A stretch of DNA of 64,000 nt from Artemisia argyi (taxonomy: Eukaryota > Streptophyta > Magnoliopsida > Asterales > Asteraceae): the NCBI GenBank assembly GCA_030686995.1, contig CM060707.1, positions 82,655,472 to 82,719,471 on the forward strand, written 5' to 3'. The position numbers and the translations under genes were made by a program. Position 1 is the stretch's first letter. Each line of letters begins with the position of its first letter. Below, in pieces: positions 46,032 through 56,813 of the stretch. The notes under the pieces are model-generated. The model ran no database searches. It was not told the origin of the DNA and saw only the letters and a program-made list of their open reading frames with translations.

Positions 46032-46526
46032 TGTTGGGAATTATACTAACAGTTACCACGGCTAGTGAAGATGTTACAACTGCAGAAGATTGTACTTGCC
46101 GTGGAAACTCATTACCACTGCAAGAACAAATATTACCACTGCTTACTTGATAACTGTTAGAGAAACGCGCTTAGATAAATATAGAAAAGATCTTGTGTAT
46201 ATCTTATTCTATTAGCATTATACTTATCTTGTAGAAGAGGACTCCTTGCTGTATAAAAGGAGATCCTAGGTTATAGTTAGAATATATCTTTCTAATATGT
46301 TTTTCCTAGAGCTTCAAGGTGTAACCTAGTGATATCATAGATCACTCGTATTATTATCATTAATAATATTGGAGCTATTCGTTTGTTACATACATTGTTC
46401 TTACATACATAAAACAGTTTCATTCACAATCAATCTTCTAAGTATCATTAAGTAGATTCCGCATACTTAGTGGTATCACTCAAAGTATCAATATTAACAC
46501 AAGTTCAAGGTGTTCACGATCCAACA
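46032..46526 (+). repeat. 3' LTR of copia #3
   Basis: 495 bp; one base shorter than the 5' LTR in a CCC/CC run; followed by the GGCGA duplication. Confidence 0.95.
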
Positions 46527-46557
46527 GGCGATAACTTCGATTGGAGGAGGAAAACAT

Positions 46558-46918
46558 TTTAGGTATTAATTGATTTAGGGTTTATAATTGGGGAAGAAAT
46601 AATACGGAAAGTATTTATTATAATAAGGAATTAGTGAAAATCCTACATGGCAGTGTTTTTGGTGAAAATTTTGAGTTTAGCCGGTAATACAAGTTCCATG
46701 GGCCGGGGTAGATTGGTACAAAACTTGAAAGTTCACTACATTGAGTGGGACAAAAAAAAGTACACGTACTAGAATGAAACACTTTGGAAAGTATGTTGCT
46801 ATTGTACGGCCAAATCCTCATAAAAGATAGAAGAATAGTGACTGGACCAACATGTCATTACATCAGACACTTTTGGAGCTTAATCATCAGTTATTAATTA
46901 CACGCCATGCTTTTGTTA
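46558..46918. other. Upstream region of the GRF gene, no further gene seen
   Basis: Would hold the GRF promoter on the minus strand. AT-rich; no clear TATA box was picked out with confidence. Confidence 0.4.
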
Positions 46919-48322
46919 TCTATACTACTTATAATACATATTAGACCTTCTCTCTTATTAAATTTTTAAGATTTCCTAATATAGATTTTAAGTAAATACT
47001 ACATTATAAGCATTATTTACAAGTATCTAAAGCACTCGTAAAACTAAAAACACACTACTCATATACTACAATTAATACACTATTAAAAACTCCCCTTCAT
47101 CTAAAAATACAACTTTTTCACCACAAAAGTACAATATAATTAAGCTTCCACACAAAGCATAAACTGCAACTTCCGTTAAGAAACAACATCAACCCATCCC
47201 CATTCAACTACAACCCGTCAACGATCTTCACTCCTCAATACCCACTAAAGACTCGGCAACAAACAAGAAAAAGAAACAAAAAGATCTCAGATTGTTTTTC
47301 GTCAAAAGAACGGATCTTTATAGATCTTTTCAAATCATCATAGATCTGTGAGATACAACTCTTCTCTTATATATCCGAAAAAGTTCAAAGACAAAACAAA
47401 AACCAATCGGTTTCATCCTTCTCTTCTTTCGGTTTAACAAGAAAAAATGAAAAACAACAAAAATTAACCTACCCGAGACCCTTAACAGATATAGAAGCCG
47501 TGACCTTCTTTGGTTCATGGGTTTGTGAGATTCGATCTGAGCAAATATTAAAGATATAGTCGGTTTGGTGTTCGGATTTTTGTTGGCAGAAAGAATACAA
47601 AGTGATTTGTTTGCTTGTATTTCGTTTGGATTTAGTTGGAAAAGAAAGGAAGGCGTTTAAGTTTATAAGATTATTGTGTAAAGAGATTTTCGTTTGTAGG
47701 GAGAGAGGGGTGATTAGGGTATTAAAATTAGGGTATTAAAAAGGGTCGTCTGGTTTGTTGGGAGAGAGTGGTATATTACAGTGGGCTTAGGGTATAACCT
47801 TTTATTGAAGTAACTGGACTTTAATTAGACAACATTGCTAACCACAAATTAGTTTTATTTCATTTGTTATATCTGTATATTCGACTGAGTTTATTGGATT
47901 GGGCTTATAAATCAAGAGTTGGTTATTATCTACTAGCATGGTATTGACGCATTTGTGGCGGCGAGTACCCTGTGACTTAATTTTGTGGCGAACAAATGTT
48001 GTTCATTTATACATTTTTCTAACAATAACTTTACGAAAGAGTGTTTCACAAAAAAAAATTAACACCCGTATCCATAAAATTTAGCTTTATATAAATCAAA
48101 GATATTTTGAACGACGAAAAAGCATTGCTCAACAAAATACTTATTATCACAATCGTATAATGAAAAACACTGTCGTTAGTTAAAAAGTTGAAATATGTCA
48201 CATGTAATTCTTGATATCCGTAAATTTATTGTCAAAAAGAAAATAATAAATTAGAATATATAATTCACCAGAACATTTTATTTCAGGGTACCCGCCGCCG
48301 CATCGCGCGGGTACCCTGCTAG
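46919..48322 (+). mobile_element. Helitron (1.4 kb) with an extra internal terminus
   Basis: Starts TCTATACTACTTATAATAC after A and ends with the hairpin CCCGCCGCCGCATCGCGCGGG, TACCCTG, CTAG before T. At 47933 there is a second, minus-oriented 3'-type terminus (CTAGCATGGTATTGACGC... GGCGGCGAGTACC) related to the end at 37290. The middle (about 47150-47770) has UTR-like composition and might be captured host DNA; a 62-codon minus frame at 47330-47518 is not convincing. Confidence 0.75.
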
Positions 48323-48568
48323 TGATTCAAAAATTAAGAATGTTAACTTGTAGGGGAATTTGGATGTATAAACATTTATTTAACGAATAAGGAGGATAAT
48401 TAACAGAAGACAAAAGAAGTACATTACTAGCATTGTCAATCATTTACACTAACTTCATTTTTGTACAACCAACATACGGGTATAAGTATTAGACACTAAA
48501 ATTGACAGAATATGACAAACAGAAGACTACAGTCGGAAAAACACAGCAACAACGACACTATTTAACAT

Positions 48569-48781
48569 TGTAAGATAATGTTATTCGTGATAATAGTGAA
48601 ATGTCTTTTATTATTCGATCATCAAATACATACAATATACATTGAATTTATAGAGTCTACCTCTACTCTATTTAAGATAAATTACCCTTAATTCTAGCTA
48701 ATCACGATTACAACTAGCACCCTTAATTCTAGCTAATCAATGATTCATTACATATGCATAACACACAAATTACAGCTAACA
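48569..48781 (-). repeat. 3' LTR of copia #4
   Basis: 213-bp TGTAAGATAATG...AGCTAACA block. The minus-strand start TGTTAGCTGTAATTTG follows the purine tract CTGCGGGGGAGTG (48782-48793), fixing minus sense. Confidence 0.75.
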
Positions 48782-49240
48782 CTCCCCCGCAGTCCGAGCG
48801 GCGAAATCGCGAAAGCTTGGAATGGAGTAGTAACTAGAAAAAAAGGACATTAACATAATAAAAACATAACTTTAGTCGACTCGTAACAAAACCGTACCAA
48901 CGATTGCTTTAGTCGACTGGTACCAACGGTCGGCTAAGTCGACTGGTAACAAAACCGTACAAACGATCAACTAATTGACAAACAATAAACTCATGCATTA
49001 ACATCAAAAGATAAGATGATAAAACGAAAGTTGGTTCTAAAACTTCAACCCCCAAAGAACCTTCCAAACAAACGGGGCGTGTTTTTCCCTAGAAAAACAT
49101 AAAGATCACATATTTAGAAGAAGTTGTGGTTTATTTTGGTTATGGATTAAAGGGAGCCCTCCGAACCTCCGACGAATAGCCGGCGGCCGGAGGCGGCGGC
49201 GGAAGAGTTTAGGTTTTGTGGATCTTAATGGCCTGATACC
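48782..49240 (-). other. Leader-like segment joined to truncated RT of copia #4
   Basis: Between the PPT and the RT fragment. Near 49230 the minus strand reads GGTATCAGGCCATTAAGATCC, wording typical of the sequence just after a copia 5' LTR (PBS and leader), followed by a GCCGCC-rich stretch. It lies where the rest of RT and RNase H should be. Confidence 0.6.
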
Positions 49241-51310
49241 ATGCTCGAGGAGCCTGTTTAAGACCATAAAGAGACCTCTGCAATAGACAAACATAATCCG
49301 GATGCTCAGGATCCCGAAAACCGGGAGGCTAATGCATATAAACTGTCTCAGATAAATCACCATGTAAAAAGGCATTCTTGACATCAAGCTGGTGAACAGG
49401 CCAATGTCGAGAAATAGCTAAACTAAGAACAGTCCGAATGGTGCCCGGCTTAACAACCGGACTAAATGTCTCATCAACATCAACTCCCTCAATCTGTGTG
49501 CTACCATTGGCAACAAGACGTGCCTTGTACCGACTAAGAGTGCCATCAGCCAAGTACTTATGGCGAAATAACCACATACAACGAACAATATTGACACCCT
49601 CAGGTCGCGGTACACTAATCCAAGTTTTATTTTTAATAAGTGCATTATACTCATCATACATAGCATTTCGCCAATTGAGATTATTAAAAGCATCCTTATA
49701 TGACCGAGGGGAAGGAGAAATAGTAGACACATGACCAGCATAACGGGGATTAGGACGAGTAGTCCCGACACGAGAACGTGTGACCATGGGGTGAATTGAA
49801 ACAGGGTTCGGGTTAACAGGTGGAGTTGGTGGATCGTGGGAAATAGAAACGGAAGCCGGCTGTGATGGAATTGAGATAAGAGTAGTGGGAGATTGTTGTT
49901 GTGGTGCAGGAGGTGAAGGTAGTGGAGAAGTTGGACTAAGAGGCTCAATGGGTGCAACGGATGTAGGAACATCGTGAGGATCGGTTTGAACATTGGGTGA
50001 AGTGGTGGGAGAAAATCTTATGATGTTGGAAATGACATTAGATGAGTCATCCAAGAAATCATAAGAAGGACTGGCAGTGGGATTGACAGTGGGTGTCTTG
50101 GAGGCAAACGGGAAAACTGTTTCATCAAAAGTAACATGTCAAGAAATGATTATTTTATTGGTGTTGAGGTCCAGACAACGGTAGCCACGATGATTAGTAG
50201 CGTGGCCCAAAAAGATGGAAGGTGTAGCAAGGGCTCCAAGTTTATGGTCGGCATCAAGATGAGGGTAACAAAGACACCCAAAAACACGTAAAAGACTATA
50301 AGCTGGTGTAGTGCCAGTAAGGCGGGTGTATGGGACTTCATTGTCAATGGCACGTGATGGGAATATATTCAATAGGTAAACAGCCATGTAGAGGGCTTCA
50401 ACCCAATAGTTAGGAGGGAGATGAGCTTGAAACAATAAAGTCCGAATTAGATTGTTAATGGTGCGGATCATCCTTTCGGATATTCCATTTTGTTGGGAAG
50501 TACGTGGACAAGAAAATCTAAATTGAATCCCATTGTCGGCAAATAATTTATGAAAGGAGTGGTTATCAAATTCACCACCATGATCACACTGAAACGACTT
50601 AATTTCACTCTTAAATTGAGTTTTGACAAAATTACGAAACATCATAAATTTGGAAAAAACATCAGATTTATTAACTAAAGGATAAACCCAAACAAACTGA
50701 GAATAATGATCCAAAAATAAAACATAGTACCGAAAACCAGACAGACTCGGAATTGGGGAAGTCCACAATCCGAGTGAACAATGTCAAAAGAAGACTGAAC
50801 TGAACTAGAAGAACTATCAAACGGAAGTTTCACGTGTTTGCCAAGCTGACACGCATGACAAAGCCCGGGAGACTTCTCCTTATTACATGAAATAGAATTA
50901 TTGGAAATAACACGACGTAGCACTTCACTTCCTGGATGTCCAAGTCGTTGATGCCACGTATACTGACTAGTGAGATAGGCTTGAGGAATAGGAGAAGGCT
51001 GCGTGACTGGGTAAAGATCTCCAGTGCTATCACAGCGGAGCAGCACCCGACGAGTTTGAAAGTCTTTTACAGAGAAACCAAAGGGATCAAATTCAACGGT
51101 ACAATAATTGTCACAAACAAATTGACGAACGGAAATCAAATTTTTGACTATATTAGGAGTAATTAAAACATTATTTAAATGAAGAGGGCGAAAAGGTGTA
51201 GGCAAAATACTATGTCCAGAGTTAGTAACGGGAATAGAATGCCCGTCACCAACAGAAATAGATGAATAAATACACGAATTTAAAACGTCACCAACAAAAT
51301 ACTATGTCCA
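49233..51310 (-). pseudogene. Copia #4 pol: protease tail, GAG-pre-integrase, integrase and partial RT
   Basis: Minus-strand order: a protease/pre-integrase segment (YTWHQRLGHPGSEVLRRVI, then CHACQLGKHVKLPF), a 1-nt frameshift near 50755, an integrase core with DHYSQFVWVYPL, FQCDHGGEF and QQNGISERMIRTIN, a TGA near 50140, a Ser/Pro-rich linker, then RT ([50 protein letters not shown]). A stop follows YMH at about 49329, then RSLYGLKQAPRAWYQ before the frame leaves RT at about 49240. The YVDD box and RNase H are missing. The right side joins a different copia family at about 51330 through a duplicated segment. Confidence 0.9.
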
Positions 51311-51330
51311 GAGTTAGTAACGGCAATGCA

Positions 51331-53622
51331 TTATTTAGACCATCTTCTAAATCATATACTCTCCCACTAATTTCTTGAACCACAAATTCACTTTCAAGAA
51401 AATCACCATATCTTGCAACAAACACTTTGTTCTCAGGTGGGTAGTAAAAGTAGTAACCCATAGTTTCCTTAGGGTATCCTACAAAAATGCATTTTTACAG
51501 ATCTTTGTTGGAGTTTATCTTGTGAGTCACGTTTAACATACGCCTCACAACCCCAGACCTTTAAATAAGACAAGTTCGGAGCTTTTCCAGTCCATATCTC
51601 ATATGGTGTCTTATCAACCTTCTTGGTGGGAACCATATTCAAAATACGAACAGCTGATTCAAGAGCATAATCCCAAAAAGACAAAGGAAGATTAGTAAGA
51701 TTATACATTGATCGAACCATGTCCAACAATGTACGATTCCTTCTCTCAGATACACCATTTTGTTGTGGAGTATATGGAGATGTGAGATTCTGGACAATTC
51801 CATTCTCAGTTAAGAAATCTTTAAAATCTTGACTAAGGTATTCACCACCTCGATCAGAACGAAGAGCTTTAATCTTCTTTCCCAATTGCAATTCTACTTC
51901 TGCTTTGAAAACTTTAAATGTTTCAAACACCTCATGTTTATGCTTAAGTAAATAAACATAACCATAACGGCTGAAATCATCCGTAAAAGTTAAGAAGTAG
52001 ACAGCACCTCTCTTTGACACATGTCTAAGTGGTCTACGTACATCCGTGTGTATCAAACCAAGTAGATCTGAAGCTCTTTCCATATTATTATGAAAAGGTT
52101 TCTTCGTCATCTTCCCAGAAATACAAGATTCGCATTTATCAAATGACTCATCATTGATATTATTCAAAAGCCCTTCACGTTGCAGCTTTTGCATGTGAGT
52201 CTTGCCTATATGGGCAAGTCTACAGTGCCAAAGGTAAGACGAATTCAAGTCATACTTCATTCTCTTACTTATGCTGTACATCGAATTATTATTATTGTTG
52301 GAAGTCACACAATTATTCATATCAATTTCAAACACACCATTCACAGCAACAGCATTAAAATAAAATACACCATTTAAATAAACAGAAATTTTATTGCCAT
52401 CAATAGTATGAGAAAAACCAAGATCCAACAAACAAGAAAAGGAAACAACACATCTAATTATAGAAGGTGCATAATGACAATTGTTTAAACAAAGTACTAA
52501 ACCCGAAGGTAAAACTAAATCAAACATTCCTATGGCTTCAACTGCTGCTTGTGCTCCATTTCCCACATGCAGAAATTGCTCCCCATAAGCTAGTCTCCTT
52601 TCCTCTCTAAACCCCTGAAGTGTATTACAAATATTATTACCACATCCAGTATCATATACCCAGGAATTTATTTTACGAGATAAAGTAAATAATTCAATGA
52701 CAAATAAGTTACCTGAAGTGCTGGCGCCCATGTGCCCAGTCTTCTTGACCTTATTGTTTCGCAAGTCATCGCGATAAAGAGGACAATTCATCTTCCAATG
52801 GCCCATCACCTTGCAGTAATGGCATCCTTGATCCTTCTTTGGATTATTCTTGACAGGAGGGTTCTTCTTAGGTTGAGGTGGTTGATAAGCCATAACCTAC
52901 TTATTCTTATCAGCCTTCTTCTTTCCTTTACCCTTCTTCTTGTTCGCATTTGGCTTGTTAATTCTACCCCCTTGTATAGCAAGAACTTGGGGCGTAGGAG
53001 CCTTTGGTGTCAACCCTTTCTCATAATCAATGAGCAGTGCGTGTAATTCACTTACTGTCTTCCCCACGCAATGCATATTGAAGTTCCTCACAAAACCATT
53101 AAAATCCTTGTTAAAGGACCTATTGATTAAGTTCACCATATCATTGTCATAGGGTTTCTTAAGTGTTTGTAGTTGATCCATGAAACTTTTCATCTTCAAC
53201 ACATGAGCACTCACAGGTTCACCACCCCCTTGCTTACAACCATGTAGAGCCTCCATCAAATCGTAAAATTCTACATTTGATGGTTTCTCATAGAGTTTCT
53301 TGAGTTCATCAATCATGTTCATGGGGAAATACTCCTCAAACTGCCTTTGAAGAGGTGTGGACATCGCCCCTAACATCATTGCGGCCACATCAATATGTTC
53401 CTTGCAATCAAGATTCCATTTGGCCTTAGCAGCATCAGTTGCTGCTTTACCTTCAGGTCCAGCAGGACAAGGCGTTTTCAAGATTTCAAGTTGACCAGTC
53501 ACTCGCAGGACAATCCTTAGTGAACGGTACCAATCATTGAAATTTTCCTAGCCAGTCAATTTTTCTCGTTCAAAATAAGTTTTGAACACAGAACAAAAAT
53601 TGGTGTTATCAGTTTGAGCCAT
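51331..53622 (-). pseudogene. Copia #5 gag-protease-integrase, 3' part missing
   Basis: Minus strand. ATG at 53622 (MAQTDNTNFCSVFKTYF), in-frame TAG at 53548-53550, gag to KADKNK, a second TAG at 52897-52899, then zinc knuckle CHYCKVMGHWKMNC, protease YDTGCGNNIC, pre-integrase finger (WHCRLAHIGKTH...CESC), and integrase (HTDVRRPL, LRSDRGGEYL, QQNGVSERRNR). A 1-nt shift in an A run near 51490 moves the frame to the typical IFVGYPKE continuation up to VYDLEDGLNNA, where the sequence switches to copia #4. Both amber codons and the shift disable this copy. RT and RNase H of this family are absent. Confidence 0.9.
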
Positions 53623-55300
53623 TTCTACAGATAAAGAAAGTTCAAAATATTAGTATTTTTGATAATACAATTTTTCAAGAAAATTAAAATACCCAAGGAA
53701 AAATATCCATAGAATAATCTTGAAAACTAGGATCCTCCATAAACATAGTTTCATCACATCAGTTGATCTGCTAGTAATGAAAGTACAATATGAGGTAACT
53801 TGTCGTACAAGTAATTGGCATAACATTTGTCCAATTCCTAGATTTATGGGATTTACAATCACAAAATATTTGTATTGTAAGCATGTTTAGTCCCCATCTT
53901 AATGCCTTGAGTCCAAGTCTCACTTCTTACTCAATTTAAGTCGTCTAACTTAAAAACTGCAAACTCACAAATCCATCACATCAGTTGATCTGCTAGCAAT
54001 GAATTTATGAAATTTACCTCTCCATTGCAATCTCGCCAAGTTCTCACATGACGTAAATTACAACTTCAAGTGTTCTTAATTAGATGGCATTCGACTTAAT
54101 TTTATAAGGGTATTAATATTTTGATGTGATCAAAATAATGTATGAAGAAGCATGCATACAACTTCATAACATTGGTTTTACAAAACATTTTTATTACCAA
54201 TTAGCTAAGAGTAAAATAACAAAGTTTTGATTGAGGTATCGGGTTCACCAATTAAAGAATAACCATCAATTATCGTCCACTATATCGTACTTTTGCATAA
54301 GCCCGAAAGCTTAGTGTTTTGGATAATCATTGTGGAATTGTGGATTATTCACCCTTAAGATGACAATGTACATGTAATGGTTGTTCGGTAAGTCTAATTT
54401 ACACACAAACGAGCGTTAAGACAGAATGTTGTCTATCTAAGGCCACAATTTAATGCGATGCCAACCTTATACCCATCTTATAGTGTGTAAACTTCGGTCG
54501 AGCCTATTTAACCATTACATACAAAAACATCAATCAACCAATTCTTTGAAATTTTAACTCTTAAAAACCAAAACAATTTCGCCATTATTTAGTCCGTATT
54601 ATTTTTCTATTCAAAAAATTATCCTTTTCGTTTATATAAACATGTCTAACACAATAAATAAAGAAAACAAGTAATAAACAATAAAAAAATAAAACAACTA
54701 AATAAACACATATACATAATCATAACAATTAAATATGTATAAACATGTAGCCACATGCAAATCTTATTAAAAGTCCTATTAATAATCAAATCTAGGTGTA
54801 TTACGTATTAATTCAATTAGGGCTTTCTTTTTCTTGGAAAAAGAGCCACATACATCGATAAATCGATTGCGTAAGCCAAAATTAAATAAATACCATATAG
54901 CACATAATTGATTACTTAATATTGTAGTCTTCCCCAATTCGACATCTATTAAAATTTACATGTTTTAATATAACTTAACCATTAATTCATATATGCAATT
55001 TAAACAATTTAAATTATAACACAATAAAATCCATGCAAATATGCACTTTTTCATGGATTTAGCTTAACAATTAACACATTGCACCAAGATCGTTTACTAA
55101 AACGCATAACAATTACATGACATCCTAGGGTTTCTAATCAAATTAAAAATTAAAAACCATAAACCCTAAAAACCCTTTAGGTCAAAATCGACCCTAAAAA
55201 TTAGGGTTAGGGATCTAACACATAAACCCTAAAAAACATGTAACTAAACGAATCAAGATCCAATTTTTATGCGTTTCGATAATTAATTACACATTATAAC
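53623..55300 (-). other. Long non-coding leader of copia #5
   Basis: About 1.7 kb between primer site and gag start, AT-rich. It contains a 23-nt direct repeat (CATCACATCAGTTGATCTGC..., 53752 and 53974) and a cluster of CCCTAAA/TTTAGGG-type words (about 55120-55240). No ORF. Confidence 0.7.
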
Positions 55301-55315
55301 GGCTCTAGATGCCAC
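55301..55315 (-). promoter_or_regulatory. Primer-binding site of copia #5
   Basis: GTGGCATCTAGAGCC on the minus strand directly after the LTR end ...TTCCAACA; a TGG-led site as expected for tRNA priming, differing from the TGGTATCAGAG form. Confidence 0.8.
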
Positions 55316-56110
55316 TGTTGGAATTATTATATCATGACACTCATATTAATAAACCGAGTACATCAAAGTGAGCATGAGCGGAAGCAATTATAATAGATCA
55401 AATAACATGTAATTAATTAATCAATTATTTAAATCGTAAACGTACCTTTGTGATTTTAGCCCGAACAAGAATCAAAGCAATCTTCCGAAACCAAGAACCC
55501 TAATTAGGGTTTATAAGGATTATATGAATTACCCCTTACCTTTTTGTAATTCAATCCAAGAATCAAACAATAGTGTGTTTGATTCACGTTCTTGTACACA
55601 CGTACTAATTCAAGAAAAGTATTTGCAAGTAATAAAACACAAAACCCTTTTTTGACACAAGAAAATCGAAACCCTTAGGGGTGTTCGTTTGATGGATCGA
55701 CCAAGGAGAGACAAGGAGAAGAAAACACCAAGATGTGTGTGTACAAGTTTTTTTGAGAAAAACCTACATCTTGGGTTTGCTTATATACTACACAAAACTT
55801 GGAGCTCAAGGCACAAAGGAGGTGGGTTTACCCCCTTGGGCCGATCGGCTATGGCACCCCCTAGAGGTTTCCGGAACCTTCTCTTGTTTCCATGTTTTGT
55901 CTAGTATTTACTTTCCTAATCTTCGTTTAATAAATAATTAGTAATTAATCAATAATACTAATTATTATTATTTGTTTTGTGTTTAATAATTAATTATAAC
56001 ATTTTATAAATAATTATTACATTTTCTCTTCATACGTATTGTGTGCAATCCCGTGATCTCAAGTTCGATCCTAACACACGACTATTATTATTTTGTTTAT
56101 AAAACCAACA
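55316..56110 (-). repeat. 5' LTR of copia #5
   Basis: 795-bp TGTTGGAATTATTATATC...AAAACCAACA block (minus-strand start TGTTGGTTTTATAAAC). Frames at 55689-55941 are incidental. No second copy is in the window. The flank AGAAC does not match the flank of the copia #4 LTR, so the two LTRs do not bound one simple insertion. Confidence 0.85.
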
Positions 56111-56813
56111 AGAACAACTACTGCTTAATGGTGCTACACTTGGTGCTTGTGATCTCGTTCTCATTCTCACTTATCACCAATTAATCATACACGTAGATGT
56201 ATATATACTTTGTAATATTTAAGATGTGGATTGAGAAATGCAGAGGAACCCGGATGCTATATTTGTTTCAAGGTTGGTTTTGTTGTTTCTGTTTGATGCA
56301 TATTGGACAAAGGTAATTGGAGTTTTTGAAGGTATTGTAGGAGACAAGTAACAGTGAAATGTTTCTCTTTTATATTGCGTTGAAATAATTGCATCTTTAT
56401 TGTTCTCATCGGTTCATTTTTCTCTTTTTATTTGCCCAAGTCTGTCTACATTCAAATTACAAATAATCAATAAATTTTAAGGCTTGGAGAAGTGTTACCA
56501 AGACCTATCGCCGAATCTTAGCCTCGGCGGGCTCGTGTTATATCGACCTAGAGTTATGGGTCTTATTGGGTTTGGGCTGAAGCTCACATACGCTATCAAT
56601 AACAAAAATAAATATTGAACGAAAATGAATATGTATCAAAATCTCTAGGAGAAAAGGAAATTATAGGAAAAGTTATTTATTTAGTATCATCATTTCATAA
56701 TTATCATTATTTAGCATTTATTATTTTTTTTATCGGTTATATTCTTTATTTTAATTATATTATCAGTACAATGACATTTTCACAAGCATGTATTACCAAA
56801 GGTTGATGCCTTA
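56111..56813. other. Spacer downstream of the Kelch gene, no gene seen
   Basis: AT-rich. A 63-codon plus frame (56615-56806) is hydrophobic and low-complexity and is not supported. Confidence 0.5.

Larger units (their letters stand above)
39102..46526 (+). mobile_element. Complete pol-less copia-type retrotransposon (copia #3), 7.4 kb
   Basis: LTRs 39102-39597 (496 bp) and 46032-46526 (495 bp) begin TGTTGGGAATTATACTAAC and end TCCAACA. Target duplication GGCGA (39097-39101 and 46527-46531) is perfect. Primer-binding site TGGTATCAGAG (initiator Met tRNA) is at 39600, and polypurine tract TAGGGGAGGA at 46021. The LTRs differ by about five substitutions and one indel, so it is young. It encodes a gag and a large second ORF but no protease, integrase, RT or RNase H, so it must use a partner's enzymes. 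It sits inside exon 1 of the GRF gene in the opposite orientation. Confidence 0.95.
38690..46557 (-). pseudogene. GRF-type zinc-finger protein gene, split by a retrotransposon
   Basis: The minus-strand start codon is at 46557. Exon 1 runs 46557-46532, is broken by the copia #3 insertion (39102-46526), and continues 39101-38990. Without the element and one GGCGA copy the exon is exactly 46 codons in phase. Exon 2 (38911-38690) follows an 78-bp intron with GT-AG borders. The GRF finger is visible as CEHDQPVIRQISRT..., FPLRRFLGC, then GSKCKTFYWLDPELP; such fingers bind single-stranded or structured nucleic acid. A coiled-coil-like helix (EKCLKEDKYSFNGIIRDLE) follows. The last roughly 10 residues run into antisense MULE transposase DNA, so the natural C-terminus is lost. 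Two lesions make the gene inactive unless the copia element is spliced out. Confidence 0.85.

Noticed and set aside
47330..47518. 62-codon minus frame in the Helitron as a captured gene
   Set aside because: Short, basic, with no splice sites or recognised domain.
56615..56806. 63-codon hydrophobic plus frame as a small membrane protein
   Set aside because: AT-rich low-complexity codons, no supporting context; considered and dismissed as organellar DNA as well, since no organellar gene was recognised.
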